Assembly: GCA_003134695.1 (NCBI GenBank)
Contig: PLCB01000061.1
Span: forward strand, 1 to 51,644
DNA from: Candidatus Zemynaea palustris
Lineage (GTDB): Bacteria > Vulcanimicrobiota > Vulcanimicrobiia > Vulcanimicrobiales > Vulcanimicrobiaceae
Length of the DNA stretch: 51,644 bases
Direction: 5' to 3'
Part shown: positions 31,638 through 40,062 of the stretch, piece by piece
Layout of the letters: each line of letters starts with the position of its first letter
How positions within the stretch are numbered: the stretch's first letter is position 1
The notes under the pieces: model-generated
Seen by the model: only the letters and a program-made list of their open reading frames with translations
What the model was told of the DNA's origin: nothing
Database searches by the model: none
Made by a program: the position numbers and the translations under genes

Positions 31638-32732
31638 TTGACGCACACCCTAACGCCCGATGCCCCACTCGCAGACAGCGAGATCTCGCTCGCCAGAGCG
31701 CTCTTACAAATGATGATCCGCGTTCGCGTCCTTGAAGAGGGCATCGAACGGCATTTCCTCGCCGGCGAAATCCCCGGATTCGCACACCTCTCGATCGGTC
31801 AGGAAGCGGTTGCGGCCGGCGTGTGCGCCGCGCTGCGCCGCGACGACTACATCGCGTCGACCCATCGCGGGCACGGGCACACGCTCGCGAAAGGGACGGC
31901 GATGCGCGCGATGGTCGCGGAGCTGTTCGCGCGCGCCGACGGCATGTGTCGCGGCAAAGGCGGCTCGATGCACATCGCCGATTTTTCGATTGGGATGCTC
32001 GGCGCCAACGGCGTCGTCGCCGGCGGTTTCGGACTCGTCGCCGGTGCCGCGCTCGCGGCGCGGCTGCGCAAGACCGATCAGGTCGCGGTCTGCTTCTTCG
32101 GCGACGGCGCGACCAATCGCGGCCCCTTCCACGAAAACCTGAACCTCGCCGCCATCTGGAATCTTCCGGCGCTCTTTGTCCTGGAGAACAATCACTACGC
32201 GTCCACGACCGAGACGTCGGAGACGATGAAGATCGAAGACGTGGCGATTCGCGCCGACGGATACGGGATACCATCGCAAATCGTCGACGGCTTCGACGCG
32301 CTCGCGGTGTACTACGCCGCCGGTGAGGCCGTCGAACGCGCGCGACGCGGCGAAGGTCCGACGTTCATTGAGTGCAAGACCTATCGCGTCCGCGGTCACT
32401 ACATCGGCGATCCGGAACGCTATCGCACCAAAGGCGAAGTCGAGGCGCACAAGAGCGACGATCCGATCGTTCGGCTGCAAGCGCGGCTGGGCCCGACGCT
32501 CTCGCAACAAGAATTCGAAGAGTTGTGGGGAACGGCGAAAAGCGAATTTGCCGACGCCCTCGCATTCGCGCGCGCCTCCGCGCAGCCCGAAACGGGCGAA
32601 GCGTTCCGCGGCGCGTATGAAGGCGACCGCGATCCCGAAACACCGCACGGTGCGTTCGCCGTGCGCGAGGAAGCTGCGTTCGCGCCGTTCTTCACCGAGG
32701 TGCCGAGCGCGGGAACCGGGAGCGCGCACTAA
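31638..32732 (+). CDS. 2-oxoacid (pyruvate/acetoin) dehydrogenase E1 alpha subunit
   Basis: The 364-residue product is the thiamine-diphosphate E1 alpha chain. The TTG at 31638 follows AGGAGGTG. Signatures: HLSIGQEAVAAGVCAALRRD, STHRGHGHTLAKG, FARADGMCRGKGGSMHIADF, and the TPP/Mg motif CFFGDGATNRGPFHENLNLA ending ENN. YRVRGHYIGDPERYR near 250 is typical of the acetoin/pyruvate type. It is first in a tightly packed operon with E1 beta and E2. Which 2-oxoacid or diketone is used cannot be settled from sequence. Confidence 0.92.
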   Translation: MTHTLTPDAPLADSEISLARALLQMMIRVRVLEEGIERHFLAGEIPGFAHLSIGQEAVAAGVCAALRRDDYIASTHRGHGHTLAKGTAMRAMVAELFARADGMCRGKGGSMHIADFSIGMLGANGVVAGGFGLVAGAALAARLRKTDQVAVCFFGDGATNRGPFHENLNLAAIWNLPALFVLENNHYASTTETSETMKIEDVAIRADGYGIPSQIVDGFDALAVYYAAGEAVERARRGEGPTFIECKTYRVRGHYIGDPERYRTKGEVEAHKSDDPIVRLQARLGPTLSQQEFEELWGTAKSEFADALAFARASAQPETGEAFRGAYEGDRDPETPHGAFAVREEAAFAPFFTEVPSAGTGSAH

Positions 32733-32733
32733 C

Positions 32734-33726
32734 ATGGCACGCACGATCAGTTTCACGGAAGCGACCTTGGAGGCGATGCGCGAAGAGATGCGCCGCGATC
32801 CGATGGTCTTTTTGATGGGCGAAGACATCGCCAAGCAAGGCGGAATCTTCGGACAGTTCAAGGGCCTGCCGGACGAATTCGGGATCGAGCGCGTCCGCGA
32901 TACGCCCATCTCCGAAGCGGCGCTTGTCGGCGCCGGCGTCGGTGCGGCGCTCGCGGGGATGCGGCCGGTCGTCGACATGCACTTTGCGGACTTCATCACG
33001 TGCTCGATGGACGAACTCGTCAATCAGGCCGCGAAATTGCGCTACATGTTTGGCGAGCAATGCACCGTGCCGCTGACATTGCGCGCACCCGACGGCATCA
33101 CCAAGTCGGCCGGCGCCCAGCACTCGCAGTCGCTCGAGAACTGGTTCGTCCACACGCCGGGGCTCGAAGTCGTGATTCCGGCCAACGCGCGCGACGCGAA
33201 GGGCTTGCTCAAGAGCGCAATCCGCAGCAACAACCCGACACTCTACTTCGAACACAAAGCGCTCTTCCCGCGCAAGGGCGAGGTCCCGGACGACGAAGAT
33301 TTTCTGATTCCGATCGGCAAAGCGGAGACGATGCGCGAGGGCGGCGACGCCGCAATCATCACCTACGGCATCACCGTCGGCCGCGCGCTCGAAGCCGCCG
33401 AGACGCTCGAACGCGACGAACGGATCGCCGTCCGCGTCGTGAATTTGCGTTCGGTCTGGCCGCTCGATTACGCTGCGATCGCCGATGCGGTCGCGGCCAC
33501 GCATCGCGTCGTCGTCGCGCATGAAGCGGTCCGGGTCGGCGGCGTCGGCGGCGAGATCGCGGCGTTCATCGCGGAACACTGTTTCGACGATCTCGACGCG
33601 CCCGTGATTCGGCTCGGCGCCGCGCACGTGCCGGTTCCGTTCGCCCCCGTTCTTCAGGAGGCGATGTACCCCAAGGCGCCCGCGATTGCCGCAGCCTGTC
33701 GCGACCTCGTGCGGAAGGTTCGCTGA
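32734..33726 (+). CDS. 2-oxoacid (pyruvate/acetoin) dehydrogenase E1 beta subunit
   Basis: From the ATG at 32734 the product has 330 residues. It shows the transketolase central and C-terminal folds: VFLMGEDIAKQGGIFGQFKG, RVRDTPISEAALVGAGVGAA, MHFADFITCSMDELVNQAAK, HSQSLENWFVHTPGLEVVIP and, in the C-terminal part, VRVVNLRSVWPLDYAAIADA. It pairs with E1 alpha to form the alpha2beta2 enzyme that passes an acyl group to the lipoyl arm of E2. It starts one base after the E1 alpha stop and ends in a one-base overlap with E2 (TGATG). Confidence 0.93.
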   Translation: MARTISFTEATLEAMREEMRRDPMVFLMGEDIAKQGGIFGQFKGLPDEFGIERVRDTPISEAALVGAGVGAALAGMRPVVDMHFADFITCSMDELVNQAAKLRYMFGEQCTVPLTLRAPDGITKSAGAQHSQSLENWFVHTPGLEVVIPANARDAKGLLKSAIRSNNPTLYFEHKALFPRKGEVPDDEDFLIPIGKAETMREGGDAAIITYGITVGRALEAAETLERDERIAVRVVNLRSVWPLDYAAIADAVAATHRVVVAHEAVRVGGVGGEIAAFIAEHCFDDLDAPVIRLGAAHVPVPFAPVLQEAMYPKAPAIAAACRDLVRKVR

Positions 33727-34892
33727 TGCCGGCCGAGATCACGATGCCCAAACTCGGTCTGACCATGACGACCGGGACGATCGTGCGCTGGATGAAATCG
33801 CCCGGCGAGCGCATCGAACTCGGCGAGCCGCTGCTCGAAATTTCAACCGAAAAGATCAATTACGAAGTCGAGTCGACGGCCGCTGGGACGCTCGCGAAGA
33901 CGATCGGCAACGCGGGCGACGAGTTCGCGCCCGGCGCGGTTATCGGCATCGTCGCGGCGGACGGCGAGACCTTGAGCGTTGCGGCCCAGGCGCAGCCGGT
34001 TGCGGCTCAGGCGCAGCCGGTTGCGGCTCGGGCGCAGCCGGTCTCGGCGCGCGCGCCCGCGACCAATGGCGCTCGCACCATCGCCTCGCCCGCGGCGCGT
34101 CGTCTTGCGCGCGAGCGTTCGATCGACGTCCGAGCCGTACGCGGCAGCGGTCCGCGTGGCCGGATCACGCTGGACGACGTCGCAGCGTATGCGACCGTCG
34201 CGCCTGCGTCGCCCGGGCCGTCGCTCGGCTATCCTCCGGAATTGCCGGCGGCGCGCCGGACAATCTTCCGGCGCATGAGCGAGATCGCGCTCCTGCCGCT
34301 CGCGCAAGTCGAGACGGTGGTCAACGTCGATGCGCTGCAAGCGCTCATCGAGCGGCGCGGCGATTTCGGCTGGACCGCCTTCGCCGTCGTCGCGGCGGCG
34401 CGGCTCTTGCGCGAGCATCCCGAGATTCGCACCGACGCCCGCAGCGGCGCGCCGCACCCCCGTTGCGACATCGGCGTCGCCGCCGACACGCCGAGCGGAC
34501 TGCTCGTGCCGGTCGTGCGCGACGCGGAGCGGCGCACGCTGCGCGAGACGCACGACGAGATCGTTCGATTGGCGCGCGCGGCACGCGACGGAAACCTTGC
34601 CGCTGCCAACTTCGGCGAAGCGGCGTTCGCGATCTCGAACGTCGGGCCGCAGGGCGTGCAGCGCGTCGCCCCGCTCGTCGATCCGCCGCAAACCGCGATC
34701 CTCGGAATGGGAGCGGCGACACGGCGTCCTTCGGTCGTCAAGCAACCGGGAACCAACTTCGACGTCGTCGCACCAGCCTGGTCGCTGACGCTCGTGCTGA
34801 GCTTCGACCATCGCTTCATCGACGGCGCGCCGGCGGCGCGTTTTCTGGCGGCGCTTGCGGCGCGGTTCGCCGATCCTGGGATGCTGTTGTAG
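33726..34892 (+). CDS. Dihydrolipoamide acyltransferase E2
   Basis: Domains of the 388-residue product: lipoyl (1-80, with the lipoylated Lys in EISTEKINYEVE), an Ala/Gln/Pro linker (AAQAQPVAAQAQPVAARAQP), a peripheral-subunit-binding domain (about 118-155: ASPAARRLARERSIDVRAVR followed by GSGPRGRITLDDV), and the acyltransferase core with SFDHRFIDGAPAARFL, which holds the catalytic His and Asp. It links E1 to an E3 dihydrolipoamide dehydrogenase, which is not encoded in this operon. The linker contains a short DNA repeat of the AAQAQPV unit. Confidence 0.93.
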   Translation: MPAEITMPKLGLTMTTGTIVRWMKSPGERIELGEPLLEISTEKINYEVESTAAGTLAKTIGNAGDEFAPGAVIGIVAADGETLSVAAQAQPVAAQAQPVAARAQPVSARAPATNGARTIASPAARRLARERSIDVRAVRGSGPRGRITLDDVAAYATVAPASPGPSLGYPPELPAARRTIFRRMSEIALLPLAQVETVVNVDALQALIERRGDFGWTAFAVVAAARLLREHPEIRTDARSGAPHPRCDIGVAADTPSGLLVPVVRDAERRTLRETHDEIVRLARAARDGNLAAANFGEAAFAISNVGPQGVQRVAPLVDPPQTAILGMGAATRRPSVVKQPGTNFDVVAPAWSLTLVLSFDHRFIDGAPAARFLAALAARFADPGMLL

Positions 34893-35654
34893 ATGTTGGC
34901 TGACGAACGAGTCGGGATACGCCGCAACGTGCGCACGGCGATCGTCACCGGCGGCGCAAGCGGTATCGGAAAGGCGACTTGCGAGGTCCTGGCGCGCGAC
35001 GGTTATCGCGTGGCTATCGTCGATCGGGACGAACTGGGAGCGCATGCCGTCGCCGACGCCATCGGCGGGTCGGCCTTCTCCTGCGACGTCACCGACGAAC
35101 GCGCGGTCGCGAGCACCTTCGAGCGCGCCGTCGAGGCGCTAGGAGCGCCGCTCGACGCGCTCGCGACGCCGGCCGGCGTTGTCGACGCGACGCCGTTCGC
35201 AGAACTCGACGCGGCGACGTTTCTGCGTGTCTACCAAGTCAATGTCATCGGCACGTTCCTGTGCATGCGCGAAGCGGCGAAACACATGCAATCCGGCGGA
35301 CGCATCTGCACCGTCGCGAGCGTCGCCGGCAAACGCGGCGGCGGGCTGCACGGAACCGCCGCCTACGCTGCGAGCAAGGGTGCGGTTCTCGCGCTCACGC
35401 GCAACGCGGCACGAGCACTCGCCGAGCGCGGTATCGCGGTCAACGGAATCGTTCCCGGACCCGTCCTCACGCCGATGCTTCAAACCTCGCTGGCGGACGA
35501 GTCGAAGCGAGCGCTCATCGAAAGTTCGACGTTGCTCGGACGCTCGGCCGAACCACTCGAGATCGCCGAGGCGATCGCCTGGCTTCTTTCCCCCGCCGCA
35601 TCCTACGTCAACGGCGAGATGCTCGCCGTCGACGGCGGGTTGCTCTTTGACTAA
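34893..35654 (+). CDS. Short-chain dehydrogenase/reductase
   Basis: The 253-residue product has the SDR Rossmann motif TGGASGIGKA, the catalytic triad in VASVAG (Ser), YAASKGA (Tyr and Lys), and GIVPGPVLTPM plus the C-terminal SYVNGEMLAVDGG. The usual NNAG after strand 4 is TPAG here. It starts directly after the E2 stop. In acetoin or diketone clusters an SDR often reduces the diketone or oxidises the diol, so a 2,3-butanediol- or acetoin-type dehydrogenase is possible but unproven. Confidence 0.88.
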   Translation: MLADERVGIRRNVRTAIVTGGASGIGKATCEVLARDGYRVAIVDRDELGAHAVADAIGGSAFSCDVTDERAVASTFERAVEALGAPLDALATPAGVVDATPFAELDAATFLRVYQVNVIGTFLCMREAAKHMQSGGRICTVASVAGKRGGGLHGTAAYAASKGAVLALTRNAARALAERGIAVNGIVPGPVLTPMLQTSLADESKRALIESSTLLGRSAEPLEIAEAIAWLLSPAASYVNGEMLAVDGGLLFD

Positions 35655-35676
35655 GTCTTTGAAAGGACGTTCACCC

Positions 35677-36699
35677 ATGAGGCAACCGATTTCGCGCGGT
35701 CGATTCTCGGCGGGTGCAGCCGCCGCGTTCGCAGGGATTGTCGTCGTCAAGTCGCGCGCGCTCGCCGACCAGCCGCAATTCCAGTACAAATTCGCCAGCA
35801 ACATCTCGGTCGATCACCCGCTCAACGTGCGCATGACCCAGATGTGGAACGCCGTCAACCAAGAGACCAAGGGCCGTCTGAAGGTCCAGATGTTCCCGAA
35901 CAATCAACTCGGCGGCGATCCGGCGATGCTCACCCAACTGCGCTCGGGCGCGCTGCAGTTCTTCACCCTCGACGGCGGAATTCTGCAATCGGTTGTTCCG
36001 GTCGCCGGGATTCAAGGCGTCGGCTTCGCCTTCAAGAACTCGGCCGATGCGTTCGCCGCGATGGACGGGCCGCTCGGAACCTACGTCCGCAAAGACATCG
36101 AAGGCAAGGGCCTCTACGCGTTCGAGAAGATGTGGGAGAACGGGATGCGGCAGATCACGTCGAGCACGCATCCGATGAAAACGGCGGACGACCTCAAGTC
36201 ATTCAAGGTCCGCACCCCGCCCGGCCGCTTGTGGGTCGACCTCTTCAAGTCGCTCGGCGCGGCGCCGACGCCGATCGCATTCAACGAGGTCTATCTCGCG
36301 TTACAGAACCATACCGTCGATGGGCAGGAGAATCCGTACGCGATCATCGACACCGCGCGGCTTTTCGAGGTGCAGAAGTATCTCACGGTGACCAACCATA
36401 TGTGGTCGGCGTTCTGGTTTCTCGCCAACGGCGACGCGTGGAGGGCACTACCGCCCGACATTCAGGCCGTCGTCTCGCGCAACGCCGTGAAGTACGCCGT
36501 CAGGCAGCGGCGCGACACCGCTCTGCTCAACGCCTCGCTCGAGGACAAATTGAAGCGGCGCGGGATGCAAGTCGTCGACGCCGACACAGCGACGTTCCGC
36601 GCAAAACTCCGCGAGTCAAAATTCTACGAGCGCTGGAAGGCCGAGTTCGGCCCGGCGGCGTGGGACTTGCTCGAGGCGAAAACCGGCAAGCTGGCCTAA
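35677..36699 (+). CDS. TRAP transporter solute-binding protein (DctP family)
   Basis: The 340-residue product begins MRQPISRGRFSAGAAAAFAG, a signal peptide, and has the DctP fold: FQYKFASNISVDHPLNVRMT, NNQLGGDPAMLTQLRSGALQ, TADDLKSFKVRTPPGRLWVD (the carboxylate-binding Arg), and AFNEVYLALQNHTVDGQENP. TRAP receptors deliver organic acids to DctQ/DctM membrane subunits. Neither subunit occurs here; an MFS transporter follows instead. The ribosome binding site is GAAAGGACG. Its place after the oxoacid dehydrogenase genes suggests it binds the operon's substrate or a related acid. Confidence 0.9.
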   Translation: MRQPISRGRFSAGAAAAFAGIVVVKSRALADQPQFQYKFASNISVDHPLNVRMTQMWNAVNQETKGRLKVQMFPNNQLGGDPAMLTQLRSGALQFFTLDGGILQSVVPVAGIQGVGFAFKNSADAFAAMDGPLGTYVRKDIEGKGLYAFEKMWENGMRQITSSTHPMKTADDLKSFKVRTPPGRLWVDLFKSLGAAPTPIAFNEVYLALQNHTVDGQENPYAIIDTARLFEVQKYLTVTNHMWSAFWFLANGDAWRALPPDIQAVVSRNAVKYAVRQRRDTALLNASLEDKLKRRGMQVVDADTATFRAKLRESKFYERWKAEFGPAAWDLLEAKTGKLA

Positions 36700-36702
36700 C
36701 AC

Positions 36703-37866
36703 CTGCGACGCCCCGTCTTTCGTCTTCTTCTCGTCGCGCGCACGATTCGAAACGCTGCCTTCGGAGCACTCGCGGTCGTCCTCGCGCTGGTCCTGGCCGA
36801 CCGCGGCCTCGACGCGTTATCGATCGGCGTCATCCTCACGCTCGCGCTGCTTTCGGGAGCCGCGTTCGCCGCGGCGACGGCGTGGCTTACGCAAAGACTC
36901 GGCCCGCGTGGGACGCTCGTCGCGGCGTCGCTCACGATGGCGCTGGCCGGCGCGTTGCTGGCGGTCGCACCGAGTGCGGCGCTTGTCGTCGTCGCCGCCT
37001 TGCTCGGAACGGTGAGTCCCACCGGCCAAGACGTCGGGCCGTTCATCCCGATCGAGCAGGCACTGATCGCCGGCGACGATGCGCACGGCGGGCCGACGAT
37101 GCGTCGCTTCAGTGCCTACAACATCGTGGGGAACACGGCGACGGCGTTTGGCGCGCTGCTCGCGGCCGCGTTCGCGCCGGGCGCGGTCCTGATCGGGTAC
37201 GGCGTTACCGGCGTTCTGCTCGCCGGCGTCTACGCGATGCTCCCCGCCGAACAGGCGGCGCGGCGCAGCGCGGAACCGGTCGCGCCCAAAACTCGTCCGC
37301 GCTGGGGACCGGTCGAACAGTTGACGGTGCTCTTCGGCGTCGACGCGCTCGCGGGCGGCTTCGTCGTGCAAAGTTTCTTGGCGTATTGGTTTCATCTGCG
37401 TTTCGGGACCGACGAGCACCAACTCGGTCTGTTGTTGTTCGGCGCGAACATGCTCGCGACGTTCTCTCTCGTCGCGGCGCCCTGGCTCGCAAGACGGATC
37501 GGTCTTCTTCCAACGATGGTCTTCACGCATCTCCCTTCGAACCTCTTGCTGATCGCCGTGCCGTACATGCCGACGTATCAACTCGCGGTCACCATCTTGC
37601 TCGCGCGCTTCGCGCTCTCGCAGATGGATGTCCCGTCGCGCCAAGCGTTCACGATGGCACTGGTCGCGCCCGAGGAACGGCATCGCGCGGCGGGCTTGAC
37701 CAACGCCGTGCGTCCCGCCGCGGCCGCCGCAGCGCCCGTGCTTGCGGGACTCGCGTTGCAGAACGCCGCATTCGGTCTTCCGTTCCTCCTCGCCGGCAGC
37801 CTCAAGGTGGCCTACGACCTGGCGCTCCTGGTAGTTTTCTCTCGTCATCGCGACCTTAGGAGTTGA
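36703..37866 (+). CDS. Major facilitator superfamily transporter
   Basis: The product has about 11-12 membrane segments and MFS features (motif A-like AWLTQRLGPRGTL, VGNTATAFGALLAA, GLALQNAAFGLPFLLAGSLK). The frame is open from right after the DctP stop, in the same reading frame. Between 36700 and 36937 it contains no ATG, GTG or TTG; starting at the ATG at 36937 would remove the first two or three helices. The CTG at 36703 gives a full-length 387-residue protein and is the best candidate. The substrate is unknown; the operon suggests an organic acid. Confidence 0.75.
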   Translation: MRRPVFRLLLVARTIRNAAFGALAVVLALVLADRGLDALSIGVILTLALLSGAAFAAATAWLTQRLGPRGTLVAASLTMALAGALLAVAPSAALVVVAALLGTVSPTGQDVGPFIPIEQALIAGDDAHGGPTMRRFSAYNIVGNTATAFGALLAAAFAPGAVLIGYGVTGVLLAGVYAMLPAEQAARRSAEPVAPKTRPRWGPVEQLTVLFGVDALAGGFVVQSFLAYWFHLRFGTDEHQLGLLLFGANMLATFSLVAAPWLARRIGLLPTMVFTHLPSNLLLIAVPYMPTYQLAVTILLARFALSQMDVPSRQAFTMALVAPEERHRAAGLTNAVRPAAAAAAPVLAGLALQNAAFGLPFLLAGSLKVAYDLALLVVFSRHRDLRS

Positions 37867-37876
37867 AAGAAGTCCG

Positions 37877-38311
37877 ATGAAATTTGTGACTCGCGCTCAT
37901 GCCCGCGTCGACCGCATCGCCTGCGCGTGGCTGGTTCACCGTTTCATCGATCCGACGGCTGAGTTTCTCTACGTGCCGGCCGCAGACGTGATGCGCGTCG
38001 CCGAGCGCGAAAACGCCATCCCATTCGATGTCCCCAATGTCGAACTCGGTCATCGGGACGAGTTGTGCTCGTTCGATGCCTTTCTCGAGAAGTATAAGCT
38101 CGAGGACCCCGCTCTCCGATCGATGGCGGCGATCATCCGCGGCGCAGATACCAACGTCCTCGATCTCACGCCCGAATCGGCGGGCCTCCATGCGATCGCG
38201 GACGGCTTTCACGCGCTTCAGCCTTCGCGATTCATCAACGATCACGCGATGTTGCGGGCGGAATCGCCTCTCTACGACGCGCTGTACGAGTATTGCAAGA
38301 CGACCGCATAG
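37877..38311 (+). CDS. ChrB C-terminal-domain protein
   Basis: The 144-residue product matches the C-terminal domain of chromate-resistance regulator ChrB: KFVTRAHARVDRIACAWLVH, RFIDPTAEFLYVPAADVM, and the late LHAIADGFHALQPSRFINDH. The N-terminal half of ChrB is absent, and no chrA lies nearby. The start (ATG at 37877) follows the MFS stop by ten bases, with AGGAG in the overlap region. It is the last gene of the operon. Stand-alone copies occur widely and their role is not defined. Confidence 0.8.
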   Translation: MKFVTRAHARVDRIACAWLVHRFIDPTAEFLYVPAADVMRVAERENAIPFDVPNVELGHRDELCSFDAFLEKYKLEDPALRSMAAIIRGADTNVLDLTPESAGLHAIADGFHALQPSRFINDHAMLRAESPLYDALYEYCKTTA

Positions 38312-38358
38312 GTGCCCCGAACCAGAGGCCCAGGTTACTTCATTGTAAGGGAAGGTCG

Positions 38359-38775
38359 ATGCTGCGCTATTTTCTCGGAGCCACGCTCTTCTGTTCGCTG
38401 CTCATCTCACCGGCGCCGCCCGCTCAGGCGGCGAACACGCTCGTCGGTCATTGGGTCGGGCTCGTCGTGGGCACGCGTTATACGGCCGACCTTGTTATCG
38501 ACAATCGCGGCCGGTACACCGAACTCACTAAGGCCGGGACGTTGATGACGCAACGGATGGGGAAATGGTTGATTCTTCCCAATGGCCTCTTGCGTTTTAC
38601 GGTCACAGACTGGCAGCCGAAACAGCAATGCCTGCCGCCATCGGGCTGTTTCCCGATTCGCATGCCGCCCGGCTCAGCGTACCAGTATCGATTCACGTCA
38701 CCGAACGCGGTGCTTTTCACCGACGTGACGTTCGGTAAAGCCGCCGGAACGATCAGCTACCGCCGAGCTCCGTAG
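38359..38775 (+). CDS. Secreted protein, unknown
   Basis: The 138-residue product has a signal peptide (MLRYFLGATLFCSLLISPAP, cleavage near AQAA) and an AAGGGAAGG ribosome binding site. The mature part is a small beta domain: LVGHWVGLVVGTRYTADLVI, DNRGRYTELTKAGTLMTQRM, LRFTVTDWQPKQQCL and FTSPNAVLFTDVTFG, typical of lipocalin-like or single-sheet domains that begin GxWxG. Two Cys may form a disulfide. No family is recognised. Confidence 0.6.
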   Translation: MLRYFLGATLFCSLLISPAPPAQAANTLVGHWVGLVVGTRYTADLVIDNRGRYTELTKAGTLMTQRMGKWLILPNGLLRFTVTDWQPKQQCLPPSGCFPIRMPPGSAYQYRFTSPNAVLFTDVTFGKAAGTISYRRAP

Positions 38776-38778
38776 GGC

Positions 38779-39447
38779 TCACAACGGGGTCGAGCCCGGT
38801 AAAAGCTTGATGAGTGACGTGACGTCGAAACTCATCCGATGGACGAGGTTGGGACAAAACGAATATTGCCCATTGAGGCACTCGCGAATCCAAGGTGGGT
38901 CCAGCCAGCCCGGCACCTTGTCGATCTTCAGCGACGTGATGTTGATGTCGGTGAGCACGACGTTTCCGCTCACCACCTGCGAGACCGTCACCGGCGGAGG
39001 CGTGGACGGCGCACCTGGCCTTAGTCTGACGGTAATCGGAGCCTGATACACCACGTTGGCGACGAGCGGCGACTGGAACTCGGCTACGCCGCCTGTTTGG
39101 AACTGCGGAAAACCTCGTGTCTCGCGGTACTGAACGTCGGCCTTGACCGTGAGCGTCATGTGCGGACACGTCACTTGCTCGACCCTCGGATTAGAGATCT
39201 TGAAGTGCGCGCCACCATTTTGAACGGCGTAGGGGAAATAGCCCGGAGGGTTGGCCGTTAACCCCGTTTGGAGCAAAACCTTGAGCGTAGCGGCGCTCGC
39301 AAATGCGCACGGGTCGATTTGCTTGGTCCTGTCGATCGAATTGTTGAGAACTGCGGCGAGTGCCGTCGGCTGAGCACCGGTTTGTAAGAGCATCGCCAAC
39401 ACCGCAGCGACTGCAAAAGTGAATGCCTGCACGCTCTTCATACTCAT
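38779..39447 (-). CDS. Secreted protein, unknown
   Basis: The 222-residue product begins MSMKSVQAFTFAVAAVLAML and has a signal peptide. Its ATG overlaps the stop of the gene upstream (ATGA), which supports this start and co-translation. The mature part has CAFASAATLKVLLQTGLTAN, HFKISNPRVEQVTCPHMTLT, VKADVQYRETRGFPQF and QVVSGNVVLTDINITSLKID, with conserved Cys pairs. It appears to be a beta-rich extracellular domain. I do not recognise it. Confidence 0.6.
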   Translation of the reverse strand: MSMKSVQAFTFAVAAVLAMLLQTGAQPTALAAVLNNSIDRTKQIDPCAFASAATLKVLLQTGLTANPPGYFPYAVQNGGAHFKISNPRVEQVTCPHMTLTVKADVQYRETRGFPQFQTGGVAEFQSPLVANVVYQAPITVRLRPGAPSTPPPVTVSQVVSGNVVLTDINITSLKIDKVPGWLDPPWIRECLNGQYSFCPNLVHRMSFDVTSLIKLLPGSTPL

Positions 39448-39887
39448 TTGGGCGCATTCCAATCGTCACGGCTGGTAATTCCGCCGCCGGTCCAGCTAAA
39501 TATGATTTTTCGGAAGGCGCGTGAGATATCTTCCACTTCTGTATTCTTAAGCTTACCCGCAGCGAGTGTTCCGTAATAGATATGACCGGTCTCGCGGCCG
39601 CGCATCGCCGCCGGCGACATTAGCTCAAAGCGACAGACGCCGCTCGCTGCGTTTCCTGTGCCGAGTGCGCGAGTCGAGCCGCTAGCGCCGACGTACCGGG
39701 CGTAGATTTCCGCGCAGCTCGTTCCCGGCCTGACGCGGCCTTTGAAGTGCAGCGTCAGGTTGACTATCCTCGGCCCGGCAGCGAGTCTGGCCGTGGGCTT
39801 CGGCGTCGCCGCTTGGGCGATGGTCGGCGAACAGAGCGGTGCCGCAAACGTCGCAACCAGGGCGCTGAGGACAAAGAGTCTTCGCAT
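39444..39887 (-). CDS. Secreted protein, unknown
   Basis: The 147-residue product starts MRRLFVLSALVATFAAPLCS with a clear signal peptide and AAGGAG ribosome binding site. The mature part reads RIVNLTLHFKGRVRPGTSCA and VCRFELMSPAAMRGRETGHI, followed by an AFRKIIFSWTGGG end. One disulfide is possible. Its stop overlaps the next gene, so the two secreted proteins are made together and may act as a pair. Confidence 0.6.
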   Translation of the reverse strand: MRRLFVLSALVATFAAPLCSPTIAQAATPKPTARLAAGPRIVNLTLHFKGRVRPGTSCAEIYARYVGASGSTRALGTGNAASGVCRFELMSPAAMRGRETGHIYYGTLAAGKLKNTEVEDISRAFRKIIFSWTGGGITSRDDWNAPK

Positions 39888-40062
39888 CAGAGAGCTCCTT
39901 ATGTTGAAAGCTAAACCTCGCTTCCCCAAGGCACACGCTTGCGAGGACAAGCGAGCGTCAACCTCCAGAACGTGGAACCAAGCGGTTCTGTTCCCCCCGG
40001 CTGGCCAGCTCATCGCACAGGCGTGGCGTCCTGGCAGTTGGAATCCGGGCATCTTTAACGTC

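Noticed and set aside
31704-33627. Long minus-strand frames over the E1 genes
   Set aside because: They are antisense shadows of high-GC coding sequence; both E1 genes have full family motifs on the plus strand.
33843-35045. 400-codon minus-strand frame over E2 and the SDR
   Set aside because: It is Arg- and Asp-rich antisense of well-identified genes.
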